Shown piece after piece: positions 23,257 to 31,604 of a stretch of 32,454 bases of DNA. The stretch is taken from positions 1-32,454 of the forward strand of contig NZ_WYCT01000042.1 of the NCBI RefSeq assembly GCF_011008945.1, given 5' to 3'. The notes beneath the pieces are model-generated. The model saw nothing but the letters and a program-made list of their open reading frames with translations. It ran no database searches and had not been told where the DNA came from. This DNA is from Streptomyces harenosi (GTDB lineage: Bacteria > Actinomycetota > Actinomycetes > Streptomycetales > Streptomycetaceae). Numbering within the stretch: the stretch's first letter is position 1; every line of letters starts with the position of its first letter. The translations under genes were made by a program, and so were the position numbers.

Positions 23257-23429
23257 CGACGCGGCCCGCGGCCGGTGGCCGCGGAGCCGGTCCGCCCCGG
23301 TCACGAGCGGGAACGGTGCCCGGACCGAAGCGGACCGGGAGGGGCCGGAGGGCCCGGCCGCGGCCGGCGAGCCGCGGCCGGCGAGCCGAGGCCGTGGACG
23401 ATCCGCCCCCCCGGGGCAGGGCGATCCGT

Positions 23430-24134
23430 TCAGCCGAAGACCGAGCGGGTCTCCTGCTCGATGGTCATGCGCCGGCCCTGCCCGTCCGCGGTGCCCTCGC
23501 CGTCCCCGGGCGCGGAGCCCGGGTCCTCGTCGGTGTCCCTGCTGAAACGCACCGTGTCTCCCAGGCGCGACATCAGGCCCACGTACACGGGGAGTTCGGC
23601 GAGACTGGGCGTGCTCAAGGTGACGACCAGGAGCTTCCCGCCGAACGGCGAGGGAACGTACAGCTCGACGTGGGCGAAGGCGATGGGGTTCGTCACCTCG
23701 CCGCCGCCGAACTCGGTGGCGTGGAAGGACACGGTGGCCGGGCCGCAGGCGAGGTCCACGCGGTGGACGTCGCGGTGCTCCTCCAGGGAGAGCGCCTCGT
23801 GCAGCGAGGCGGCGACGACATCGGGCCGGTCCGCCTCGATGTCCTCCAGCCGCACCAGCAGGTTGGCGATGCTCACCTCCCCGGCCTCGGTCTCGAACAG
23901 GCCGACCGCCGCGTGCAGGGTCCCGTCCTCCTCCAGGGCCTCGGCCATGGTGCGGTAGACGGCCGCGGTCGTCTCCCGCTGGAAGTCGGTGCCTCCTGGC
24001 CAGATCTTCGCGGCCAGCTCCTCGAGTGCCGCCTCGAAAGCGTCGGGCGGCAGCAGCAGCGGGATCTCGTGGAAGTCCTCCGGTGATTCGAACTCGATGA
24101 GAACTTCCTGAGCCGGCCGGGGTGCTGTCGTCAT
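23430..24134 (-). CDS. Type VII secretion-associated protein of unknown function
   Basis: The 234-aa product starts at ATG 24134, with GAGG 6 bases upstream. It has no WXG motif or membrane segment. It opens with an acidic stretch (EVLIEFESPEDFHEIPLLLP), has a helical segment (AFEAALEELAAKIW), then two alpha/beta stretches (VSIANLLVRLEDIEADRP; VELYVPSPFGGKLLVVTLST). The tail is acidic and disordered. Being the last gene after two WXG-type genes, it may be a chaperone or immunity partner for the large substrate. That is a guess from position. Confidence 0.7.
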   Translation of the reverse strand: MTTAPRPAQEVLIEFESPEDFHEIPLLLPPDAFEAALEELAAKIWPGGTDFQRETTAAVYRTMAEALEEDGTLHAAVGLFETEAGEVSIANLLVRLEDIEADRPDVVAASLHEALSLEEHRDVHRVDLACGPATVSFHATEFGGGEVTNPIAFAHVELYVPSPFGGKLLVVTLSTPSLAELPVYVGLMSRLGDTVRFSRDTDEDPGSAPGDGEGTADGQGRRMTIEQETRSVFG

Positions 24135-24166
24135 CAATGCCTCGATCCTCTTGGTTCCCGCATCCC

Positions 24167-25600
24167 TCAGAGCTTCCCGGCCGCGGGGGTGTCGGAGCCC
24201 GTGAAGGCGTTGTACACGCCGAGGGCGATACCGGGTGCCTGACCGGCGATCTGGGTGCCGCGGGACCACCAGGACATCGGGTCGAGCGTGCCGTCGGCGC
24301 GGATGGCGCCCTGCAGGGAGTTCCTGACGCTCTGCGGGGCCCACTCGACGACCTTGCTGAGACCGCGCTCCTTCAGCGAGGCGCCCATGGTGTCCAGCAC
24401 GTGGTTGTCCCACGCCATCTTCATGCGGTTGCCGAAGCCGGACGTGGTGAACTTCATGCTTCCCTCGGCGTACTCCCGCCCCAGGCCGAACAGGGACTTC
24501 CCCTGGAGCCTGGCGGCGTCGTACCCCGCCTCGGTCAGCGCCTCGATCTTCCTGACCCGGTCGATCATCTGGACGCCGTTCTTGGCCGTCTTCATGGCGA
24601 CCTTGACGCCCGCCGTCGCGGTCGTGGCCAGCTTTCCGAGCGGTACGACGCCCAGCGCGTCGCCCACGAGATCCATCGCGCTCACATCGGCCCCGCCGAG
24701 CTTGGCGGCCCCGTGGGTGGCCAGGGCGCCCAGCGACAGGGCACCGCCGGCCAGGGCGAAGGCGCCCGAGAGCGGGGGGCACCAGAGGGTGAGCAGCGAG
24801 AGCACGCCCATGGCGGTCGAGGCGATGCTCAGCCAGTCGCCGATCTTCTTCAGCAGGTCGGCGTGTTTGGTGCACCAGTTCTGGATGCTGTGCCCGAGAC
24901 GGGTGAAGGCATCGGCCAGCCCCTCCCAGATCCCCGGGTTGGGCGCGCCGTCCGTGGCCTTGCGGATCGTGCCGGCGACCTTGCGGGCCTCCGACTGGTG
25001 CTCCTCCAGGAGTTCCTTCGCGCGCTTGACGATCGCCTCGAACTCGTCGATGGCGCCCTCGAGCTTGTTCTTCGCCGAGTCGACGGTCTCGCCGGCCTTC
25101 TTCAGCCGGGCGTTGGCCGCGTCGATCCTGGCCTGGGCCTCCTGGAGCGCGGCCTGGTCGGTGTAGTACGTCCCGGAGAGGCGGAACGCCGGGTCCGCCG
25201 CCGCCTGGTTGTAGGCGTTGACGGCGCTGTCGTACTCGCTGCGGAAGGTCTTCTCGCGCTGCTTGACCGAGGCCGCCTGGGTCTCGTACTCCCGCGCCTT
25301 GGACTGGTAGCCGGCGAGCATGCCGTGCCACGACTTGAGCTGGGACGAGGCCGAGCGGATGGCGTCCCGGCTGTCGCCCACGTACCTGGGCAGGTCACCG
25401 ACCTTGTCGGCGAACGCCTTGGCGGCCTCGCCCTCCCAGGCCCGGCCGCCGCCCTCGCCGCGCAGCGAGCTCAGGATCCGGTGGGCGTTGTCCAGGCCGG
25501 TCAGCGCGCTGTTGAGCTTGGTGACCAGGTCGTCGACGCTCTCGACCTTGCCGGGCGCCGGGTTGAAGCCGATCGCGGGGAACTCCTGGGGGCCGCTCAT
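24167..25600 (-). CDS. Putative type VII-secreted protein, WXG-like N-terminus
   Basis: The 477-aa product starts at ATG 25600, overlapping the upstream stop as ATGA. Residues 20-110 form a helical hairpin with WEG at the turn (RAWEGEAAKAFADKVGDLPR), as in WXG100-type substrates. A long coiled-coil follows (about 110-220: QEAQARIDAANARLKKAGET). Near 250-310 there is a hydrophobic region (ASTAMGVLSLLTLWCPPLSG; FALAGGALSLGALA). The C-terminal 150 residues have no toxin motif that I recognise. Large LXG/WXG proteins of this plan are usually toxins or membrane-active effectors exported by the ESX machine, which is not encoded in this window. Confidence 0.82.
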   Translation of the reverse strand: MSGPQEFPAIGFNPAPGKVESVDDLVTKLNSALTGLDNAHRILSSLRGEGGGRAWEGEAAKAFADKVGDLPRYVGDSRDAIRSASSQLKSWHGMLAGYQSKAREYETQAASVKQREKTFRSEYDSAVNAYNQAAADPAFRLSGTYYTDQAALQEAQARIDAANARLKKAGETVDSAKNKLEGAIDEFEAIVKRAKELLEEHQSEARKVAGTIRKATDGAPNPGIWEGLADAFTRLGHSIQNWCTKHADLLKKIGDWLSIASTAMGVLSLLTLWCPPLSGAFALAGGALSLGALATHGAAKLGGADVSAMDLVGDALGVVPLGKLATTATAGVKVAMKTAKNGVQMIDRVRKIEALTEAGYDAARLQGKSLFGLGREYAEGSMKFTTSGFGNRMKMAWDNHVLDTMGASLKERGLSKVVEWAPQSVRNSLQGAIRADGTLDPMSWWSRGTQIAGQAPGIALGVYNAFTGSDTPAAGKL

Positions 25601-25944
25601 CGGGCACCCGCCGGGGACGGGGAGGGGCCGGGAGCCGGCGTGGGCTTCCTGTTCTCCGCCTGCGTGAAGGCGTCGCGGATCGCCTGCTCGGTCTGTTCGT
25701 AGTTGTTCTTCGTCTGCTTGAGCCGCTCCTCGATGGCCTGGGTGCCGTCCGCGATCTTCTTGATCGCGTTGTCCCAGGAGTCGTGGAACTCGTCGCAGGC
25801 GTTGTCCAGTTCCTCGCTGCCGGTGCTCTTCGGGCCCACGTCCTTCAGGGCGTTGAGGGCCTTGCGCATGTTGTCCTGACTGTTGTGCAGCTCTTTGATG
25901 AGCCGGTCGAGATCGTTGACCTCGACCTTGAAGTGATCACCCAC
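25597..25944 (-). CDS. WXG100-like small protein
   Basis: The 115-aa product starts at GTG 25944 behind GGGGGA. It is nearly all helical: VEVNDLDRLIKELHNSQDNM, then a bend with DSWDNAIKKIADGTQ, then a second helix ERLKQTKNNYEQTEQAIRDA. A Pro-rich tail follows. The turn carries SWDN rather than a strict WxG. The size and arrangement fit an ESX-type partner that dimerises with the N-terminus of the downstream 477-aa protein. The stop overlaps that gene's start. Confidence 0.82.
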   Translation of the reverse strand: MGDHFKVEVNDLDRLIKELHNSQDNMRKALNALKDVGPKSTGSEELDNACDEFHDSWDNAIKKIADGTQAIEERLKQTKNNYEQTEQAIRDAFTQAENRKPTPAPGPSPSPAGAR

Positions 25945-26226
25945 GTGGTCCCCCGCGTGTCTGCTGACAGTTCGAAATGCAAAGGGTGCAGTTCTGTTCG
26001 GTGATGCGATCTTAGACACGGCCGCGGCGTGTGCGGCCGCCCCCTCGGAGGGCCGGGGCACCGCCGTTCCCGGCTCCCGGTCCGGGGCGGCCGCAGCGAC
26101 GGCCGGTGTCCGTGACCGGGGAGGGCGGACGGCCTCGCCCGGGCCCCGCCGGGCGCAGCGGCGCCGGGCCGCGGGACGCCGCCCCACGCCGGGTGTCCCG
26201 CCGGTGCGGACCCTCGGTGAGGGAGG
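25945..26226. other. Spacer upstream of the type VII substrate operon
   Basis: A TAAGAT on the minus strand (26014-26009) is a possible -10 box for the operon. The remainder is GC-rich with no gene seen. The LysR gene ends at its right edge. Confidence 0.35.
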
Positions 26227-27198
26227 TCATGGCTCGACGGTAGCGATTCGGAGGGGAGCGGTCCATGTGTCGGCGGACGCCGCCCGCGTCCCGGCCGCCA
26301 CCACGTCCCGGGCCGCCCGCGCGTAGTCCCGCACCAGCGCCCGCTCCCCGTCCTCGCGCCGCCAGGCCAGCGCGTACCGGCTGGGGGACAGCCCGCGCAC
26401 CGGGCGGGTGACGACGCCGCCCAGGGTGATCAGCGGCGCGTTCCCCGTCGCGACCAGGCAGACGCCCAGCCCCGCCACCAGGGCCTCGTACGTCTCCTCC
26501 GTGCCCGAGATCTCCGCGCCCACGCGGGGCGTGCGCCCGGCGCGTTCGGCGGTCGCGAGCCAGAAGTCGCGCAGCACGCCCGCACTCGGCGGCAGGGCGA
26601 GGAACGGCTCGTCCGCCAGCTCGGCGAAGTCGATCTCGGCGCGGGCCGCGAGGGGGTGGGTGACGGGCAGGGCGACCAGCCGGGGTTCCTCCGCCACCAC
26701 CGTCCAGGCGTAGCGGTGGGCCTCGGGCAGCGGCAGCCATACGAAGGCGAGGTCCGCTCCACCGTCGGCCAGGCCCGCCGTCGGGTCCTCCCAGCCCACC
26801 TGACGCAGCCGGACGGTGGCGTGCGGATGTGCGGTCGTGAAGCGGGAGCGGATCGCCGGGAGCAGGCCGCCGCGGCCGGGGCTGGTGCTCATGCCGACCA
26901 CCAGGGTGCCGCGCCGCGCCGCCCGGGCCGCCGCCACCACCGCTGCCCCTTCCGCCCAGGCGTCCACCACCCGGCGGGCGTGCGGCAGCAGGGCGCTGCC
27001 CGCCTCGGTCAGAAGGACGCCCCGCCGGTCGCGCCGGAACAGCTCGATGCCCAACTGCCGTTCCAGCGCCCGGATCTGCTTGCTCAGCGCGGGCTGGGAA
27101 ACGTACAGCCGTTCGGCCGCGCGCGTGAAGTGCAACTCCTCGGCGACGGTCAGGAAGTAGCGCAGGTCCCGCAGGTGCACATCGCTCGTCATGACCAT
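26227..27198 (-). CDS. LysR-family transcriptional regulator
   Basis: The 323-aa product has the LysR plan. The winged helix-turn-helix is residues about 9-68 (LRYFLTVAEELHFTRAAERL, then VSQPALSKQIRALERQLG). A linker helix follows, then the substrate-binding domain from about 97 (GTLVVGMSTSPGRGGLLPAI) to near the end. It starts at ATG 27198 or 27192; neither has a good ribosome site. It is divergent from the SDR gene, the usual sign that LysR controls that neighbour with an inducer linked to its reaction. Confidence 0.93.
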   Translation of the reverse strand: MVMTSDVHLRDLRYFLTVAEELHFTRAAERLYVSQPALSKQIRALERQLGIELFRRDRRGVLLTEAGSALLPHARRVVDAWAEGAAVVAAARAARRGTLVVGMSTSPGRGGLLPAIRSRFTTAHPHATVRLRQVGWEDPTAGLADGGADLAFVWLPLPEAHRYAWTVVAEEPRLVALPVTHPLAARAEIDFAELADEPFLALPPSAGVLRDFWLATAERAGRTPRVGAEISGTEETYEALVAGLGVCLVATGNAPLITLGGVVTRPVRGLSPSRYALAWRREDGERALVRDYARAARDVVAAGTRAASADTWTAPLRIATVEP

Positions 27199-27302
27199 CG
27201 GTTATCACCCGGGATCTTGGACGTCCAGCCACCGCACGCAGCAGCATGGCCGGTGACGCGGCGGACCAACCGCCCTGCATACGAGGGGACATGGGGACCG
27301 GC
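27199..27302. promoter_or_regulatory. LysR/SDR divergent promoter region
   Basis: About 100 bp separate the two starts. GGTTATCACC (27200-27209) is a partly palindromic sequence that could be a LysR site near the LysR start. No clean T-N11-A box was identified. Confidence 0.35.
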
Positions 27303-28133
27303 ATGAACAAGGTGTGGCTGGTGACGGGGGCGGGCAGCGGGTTCGGGCGGGCGATCGCCGAGGCGGCCCTGGCCGACGGGGACGTGGTGGTGGGCGCGGT
27401 GCGGCGGCCCGAGGTGCTGGACGACCTGGTGGCCGCCCATCCCGACCAGATGGAGGCGCTGCGCCTGGACGTGGCCGACACGGCCGCCGCCGAGGCCGCG
27501 GTAGGCGATGTGGTGGCCCGCCACGGACGGATCGACGTCCTGGTGAACAACGCGGGGCGCACCCATGTCGGCGCTTTCGAGGAGACCACGGAGGAGGAGC
27601 TGCGCGCCCTGTTCGACGTGCACGTGTTCGGTCCCGCCGCGCTCGTGCGCGCCGCGCTGCCGCACCTGCGCGCACGGCGCTCCGGCGCGATCGTACAGAT
27701 GAGCAGCATGGGTGGGCGGATGTCCTTCGCGGGCTTCTCGGCGTACAGCGGTACGAAGTTCGCCCTGGAGGGCATGTCCGAGGGGCTCGCGGACGAGGTC
27801 CGGGAGTTCGGGATCAAGGTGCTGATCGTGGAGCCGGGGGCCTTCCGCACCGGTCTGTTCGGCTCCGGCCGGGCCGGGCTCAGCGCGGACAGCGGCGTCT
27901 ACTCCAAGGTGAGCGAGACCCGGAACTTCGTGACCGGTGGTGACGGAAGTCAGCCGGGCGACCCCGCCAAGGCCGCCGCCCTCATCCTCGCCGCACTGGA
28001 GGACGAGAACACCCCGCTGCGCCTGCCGCTGGGCGATGACGGGGTCGGTGCGGTCCTCGGCCACCTCGACCAGGTCAGGCAGGACATCGCCCCGTGGGAG
28101 AAGCGGGCGCGCGCCACCGGCTTCGACGACTGA
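27303..28133 (+). CDS. Short-chain dehydrogenase/reductase
   Basis: The product is 276 aa from ATG 27303 (GGGGA 6 bases upstream); an in-frame ATG at 27291 is possible but its ribosome site would be too close. It shows the cofactor motif VTGAGSGFGRAI, the NNAG motif (VLVNNAGRTH), the catalytic Ser in QMSSMGG, and YSGTK with Tyr and Lys. Classical SDRs oxidise or reduce alcohols/ketones with NAD(P)(H). After the active site EPGAFRTGLFG matches the subgroup often annotated as oxidoreductases of unknown substrate. Confidence 0.93.
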   Translation: MNKVWLVTGAGSGFGRAIAEAALADGDVVVGAVRRPEVLDDLVAAHPDQMEALRLDVADTAAAEAAVGDVVARHGRIDVLVNNAGRTHVGAFEETTEEELRALFDVHVFGPAALVRAALPHLRARRSGAIVQMSSMGGRMSFAGFSAYSGTKFALEGMSEGLADEVREFGIKVLIVEPGAFRTGLFGSGRAGLSADSGVYSKVSETRNFVTGGDGSQPGDPAKAAALILAALEDENTPLRLPLGDDGVGAVLGHLDQVRQDIAPWEKRARATGFDD

Positions 28134-28160
28134 CCCGTCCACCGGACCGCCCCGGCCACC

Positions 28161-28184
28161 GGGCCCGCACATCTGTGCGGGCCC
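28161..28184 (+). terminator. Terminator of the SDR gene
   Basis: GGGCCCGCAC (28161-28170) and GTGCGGGCCC (28175-28184) make a perfect 10-bp stem with a 4-base loop, 27 bases after the SDR stop. Confidence 0.8.
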
Positions 28185-28218
28185 ATGCACATCCGTAGGT
28201 GAAAGCCCGGCGGAACTC

Positions 28219-28247
28219 TTGTGCAATTCCTCTGCAGGCCCCAATCT
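28219..28247 (+). promoter_or_regulatory. Candidate promoter of the secreted protease
   Basis: TTGTGC (28219-28224), 17 bases and CAATCT (28242-28247) make a moderate -35/-10 pair. This would give a leader of about 125 bases before the ATG at 28378. Confidence 0.35.
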
Positions 28248-28377
28248 TTCGGCTGACGCACAACGCACGAACGCCGTGCCGGAATTGTCATGACCACGCC
28301 TTGCGACGGTTCCGGGGCGGCTCGATGGGCGTGCACCCAACCCCACCACGCACCACCGACTGAGGAGGACCCCTCAC

Positions 28378-29946
28378 ATGACCGTGATGCGTCACACCCG
28401 CCGAAGACTGGCCGCGCTCGGCGCCGCGACCACCGCCGCACTCGCCGCGAGCCTCCTGTCCGCCCTGCCCGCGGGCGCCGCCCCGGCCGCCGCGGAGGGC
28501 GTCATCCAGTACGAGGACGCCGCGAACGCCGTCGCCGGCAGCTACATCGTCACCCTCAGGAGCGAGAAGGCCGCCTCCGCCGCGGGCCGGGCCGTGGCGA
28601 AGAAGTACGGCGCGGACATCGAGCGCACGTACACCAAGGCCCTCAACGGCTACGCGATCGAGGCGTCCGAGACCGAGGCGAAGCGCCTGGCCGCCGACCC
28701 GGCCGTCGCCTCCGTCGTCCAGGACCGCACCTTCACCATCGCCGCCACCCAGCCGAGCCCGCCGTCCTGGGGCCTGGACCGGATCGACCAGCGCAACCTG
28801 CCGCTGAACAGCTCGTACACCTATCCGGACTCGGCCGGGCAGGGGGTGACGGCCTACGTCATCGACACCGGCGTCCGCATCACCCACACCGACTTCGGCG
28901 GCCGGGCCTCCTACGGCTACGACGCCGTCGACAACGACAACACCGCCCAGGACGGCAACGGCCACGGCACCCATGTCGCCGGCACGGTCGCGGGCACCGC
29001 GTACGGCGTCGCCAAGAAGGCCAGGGTCGTCGGCGTGCGGGTGCTGAACAACTCCGGTTCCGGCACCACCGCCCAGGTCGTCGCCGGCATCGACTGGGTG
29101 GCCCGCAACGCGGTCAAGCCGGCCGTCGCCAACATGTCCCTGGGCGGCGGCGCCGACACCGCCCTCGACACCGCCGTCCGCAACGCCGTCGCCTCCGGCG
29201 TCACCTTCGTCGTCGCGGCCGGCAACGAGTCCACCAACGCCTCCACCCGGTCGCCCGCCCGCGTCACCGAGGCGATCACCGTCGGCGCCACCACCTCCAG
29301 CGACGCGCGCGCCAGCTACTCCAACTACGGCACGGTCCTGGACCTGTTCGCGCCGGGCTCGTCCATCACCTCCGCGTGGCACACCGGCGACTCGGCCACC
29401 AACACCATCTCCGGTACGTCCATGGCGAGCCCGCACGTCGCCGGTGCCGCCGCCCTCCACCTGGCCGACAACCCCACGGCCACCCCCGCCCAGGTCTCCT
29501 CCGCGCTGACGTCCGCCGCCACCACCGGCGTCGTCACCAACCCGGGCACCGGCTCACCCAACCGGCTGCTGTACGTCGGCAGCGGTACGACCACCCCGCC
29601 CGGGCCGCGCTTCGAGAACACCGGCGACTACGCGATCGGCGACAACGCCACCGTCGAGTCCCCGGTGACCGTCTCCGGCGTCACGGGCAACGCCCCCTCG
29701 GCGCTGGCCGTCGAGGTGCACATCGCGCACACCTACATCGGCGACCTCCAGGTCCAGTTGATCGCCCCCGACGGCACGGCGTACACGCTGAAGTCGTACG
29801 GCACCGGCGGCAGCGCGGACAACATCGACACCACGTACACCGTCGACGCCTCCGCCGAGGCCGCCGGCGGCACGTGGAAGCTGAGGGTCGGTGACAACGC
29901 GGCCCAGGACACCGGCCGCATCGACGCCTGGGCGCTTCAGTTCTGA
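28378..29946 (+). CDS. Secreted subtilisin-like serine protease (S8) with P domain
   Basis: The 522-aa product starts at ATG 28378 behind GAGGAGG. Residues 1 to about 35 are a signal peptide (twin-Arg-like RHTRRR, hydrophobic core, AGAAPA cleavage area). Residues about 55-120 are an inhibitor-I9-like propeptide. The catalytic triad is Asp163 in AYVIDTGV, His196 in GHGTHVAG and Ser348 in GTSMASPHVAG. From about 415 to the end is a proprotein-convertase P-domain (FENTGDYAIGD; HIAHTYIGDLQVQLIAPDGT; ends GRIDAWALQF). It should be exported and act outside the cell, and P domains usually help folding and stability. A strong hairpin follows the gene. Confidence 0.95.
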   Translation: MTVMRHTRRRLAALGAATTAALAASLLSALPAGAAPAAAEGVIQYEDAANAVAGSYIVTLRSEKAASAAGRAVAKKYGADIERTYTKALNGYAIEASETEAKRLAADPAVASVVQDRTFTIAATQPSPPSWGLDRIDQRNLPLNSSYTYPDSAGQGVTAYVIDTGVRITHTDFGGRASYGYDAVDNDNTAQDGNGHGTHVAGTVAGTAYGVAKKARVVGVRVLNNSGSGTTAQVVAGIDWVARNAVKPAVANMSLGGGADTALDTAVRNAVASGVTFVVAAGNESTNASTRSPARVTEAITVGATTSSDARASYSNYGTVLDLFAPGSSITSAWHTGDSATNTISGTSMASPHVAGAAALHLADNPTATPAQVSSALTSAATTGVVTNPGTGSPNRLLYVGSGTTTPPGPRFENTGDYAIGDNATVESPVTVSGVTGNAPSALAVEVHIAHTYIGDLQVQLIAPDGTAYTLKSYGTGGSADNIDTTYTVDASAEAAGGTWKLRVGDNAAQDTGRIDAWALQF

Positions 29947-29965
29947 CGCCCGGCCGGCCACACAC

Positions 29966-30018
29966 CTCGTCCCCGCGGCACAACTTCCGGCCACCGCCCG
30001 GAGCGCCGCGGGGACGAG
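29966..30018 (+). terminator. Terminator of the protease gene
   Basis: CTCGTCCCCGCGGC (29966-29979) and GCCGCGGGGACGAG (30005-30018) form a perfect 14-bp stem about 20 bases after the stop. A smaller CCGG/CCGG hairpin lies inside the loop. Confidence 0.75.
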
Positions 30019-30258
30019 TCGTGCCCGGCGTGGGACACCGGGGTCCCGCGCGGGTGCGAGGAGCGCGGGCGGCGGTGGGCGACGGGGAGAGGGCGAACGG
30101 GAGAACGGCCGGCGGCGGCCGGGGGGAGGTCTGACGTCCCCGCGGGCCCCGCGCTTACGATGCCCCAGTCGTACAGCCGTACGGCAGTCCGCCGCGTCGC
30201 CGTCCCGTCGCCGCCTCCCGGCGCCCGCACCGCCGCCTGAAGCAGGAGCCCGGTACCC
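30019..30258 (+). promoter_or_regulatory. Upstream region of the DUF4190 gene
   Basis: TACGAT at 30156-30161 is a plausible -10 box, with a weak CTGACG (30131-30136) as -35 at 19-bp spacing. No gene is seen. Confidence 0.35.
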
Positions 30259-31458
30259 GTGTCCATACCTCCGCCCCCCGGGCCCCCGCAGCCCCACGGG
30301 CCCTACGGGCCGTACCCGCAGGGCCCGTACCCCGCGCAGCCGCAGCCGGCCTGGGGTCCCGCGCCCGGACCGTACGGCGCTCCGTCGACCGTCAACGGGG
30401 TCGCGATCGCCGCGTTCGTCCTCGGCCTGCTCTGTTTCCTGCCGGCCCTCGGACTGGTCCTCGGCCTGGTGGCGCTGGGTCAGATCAGGCGGCGGGGCCA
30501 GCGCGGCAAAGGCTTCGCCGTGGCCGGGTGCGTGCTGTCCGCGGCCGGACTGGCCCTGTGGACGGTGTCGCTGGCCACCGGGGCCGTGACCGCGTTCTGG
30601 GACGGCGTCCGCGATGCCGCGCGCGGGGAGGGCACCGCCTACTCGCTGGCCGAGGGGGAGTGCTTCGACGCCCCCGGCGGTTCCCTGGAGGGCTTCGCCT
30701 TCGACGTCGACGAGGTGCCCTGCGCGGGTCCCCACCACGGCGAGGTCTTCGCCGCCTTCGACCTGCCGTCCGGTTCCTACCCCGGCGAGGACACGGTCGC
30801 CCGCACCGCCGAGGACCGGTGCCACACGCTGCGGGACGGCTACGCGATGGACGCCTGGGCCGTGCCCGGGGACGTCGACGTGTACTACTTCGCGCCGACC
30901 CGGCAGAGCTGGCGCACCGGCGACCGGGAGGTCGCCTGCCTCTTCGGCAGCACCCGCGCGGGGGGCGTCCTCACGGGGTCCCTGCGCACCGACGAGACGA
31001 CCCTGGACGGCCACCAGCTCGCGTACCTGAAGGCCGAGCGCGTCCTCGACCGGGCCCTGGAGCTCGAACCCGGCACCGAGTACGTCGAGGACGACCTGCC
31101 CGGGCACCGGGAGTGGGCCGGGCGGATGGCCGAGGCCCTGGCCGAGCGGACCGGGGCGCTGCGCGGGCACTCCTGGCCCGCCGGCGCCCGCCGGCCGGTC
31201 GCCGAGCTGGCCGGGGAACTGGAGACCGCGCGCGAGGAGTGGGAGCGGGCGGCCGAGGCCCCCGACGCCGACACCTTCTACGGGCACTACGCGCAGGGTT
31301 ACGACCTCATCGACCCCGAGCGCGCGGTCGGCGCCCGCGAGGCCCTCGGACTGGCCACCACCCCGCCGTCGTACGAGGAGGACGGCGCGGGCGGCCCGGA
31401 AGGCGGCGGCTCGGACGGCGGTGGAGGCGTGGAGGAGGCCGGCGGTATGCAGGTGTGA
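30259..31458 (+). CDS. DUF4190 / septum-formation-domain membrane protein
   Basis: The 399-aa product starts at GTG 30259, with AGGAG about 10 bases upstream. Residues 1-43 are a Pro/Gly/Tyr-rich cytoplasmic tail. Residues about 47-75 and 83-112 are two membrane segments (VNGVAIAAFVLGLLCFLPAL; GKGFAVAGCVLSAAGLALWT) with the GQIRRRGQRGKGFAVAG loop typical of DUF4190. The extracytoplasmic part has Cys residues in the pattern of the septum-formation domain (AEGECFD, VDEVPCAGPHHGEVFA, AEDRCHTL, EVACLFG). The tail is Gly/Glu-rich. The domain name comes from a mycobacterial protein; actual function is unknown. Confidence 0.87.
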   Translation: MSIPPPPGPPQPHGPYGPYPQGPYPAQPQPAWGPAPGPYGAPSTVNGVAIAAFVLGLLCFLPALGLVLGLVALGQIRRRGQRGKGFAVAGCVLSAAGLALWTVSLATGAVTAFWDGVRDAARGEGTAYSLAEGECFDAPGGSLEGFAFDVDEVPCAGPHHGEVFAAFDLPSGSYPGEDTVARTAEDRCHTLRDGYAMDAWAVPGDVDVYYFAPTRQSWRTGDREVACLFGSTRAGGVLTGSLRTDETTLDGHQLAYLKAERVLDRALELEPGTEYVEDDLPGHREWAGRMAEALAERTGALRGHSWPAGARRPVAELAGELETAREEWERAAEAPDADTFYGHYAQGYDLIDPERAVGAREALGLATTPPSYEEDGAGGPEGGGSDGGGGVEEAGGMQV

Positions 31459-31574
31459 TCGCCGTCACCGGGGGGAGAAAACGCCTGCACACGGCCGTTC
31501 CGCCGGGCCCGTCATCACTTCGAGTGATTCTTTGGCCCTTGCTTGCCTGGCGCGACCCGGGGTTGCCACGCTGT

Positions 31575-31590
31575 AGCTGTCTGTACAGCT
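31575..31590. promoter_or_regulatory. Operator palindrome upstream of the GntR gene
   Basis: AGCTGTCTGTACAGCT is an inverted repeat of 6-bp arms around 4 bases, 14 bases before the GTG start. Its position and symmetry fit autoregulation by the GntR protein, which binds as a dimer. Confidence 0.55.
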
Positions 31591-31604
31591 GATGGGAGCG
31601 GCCA

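Noticed and set aside
23257..23429. Short GC repeats after the membrane protein as a second minisatellite
   Set aside because: Only one short duplicated unit (CCGCGGCCGGCGAG) is seen; too little to call an array.
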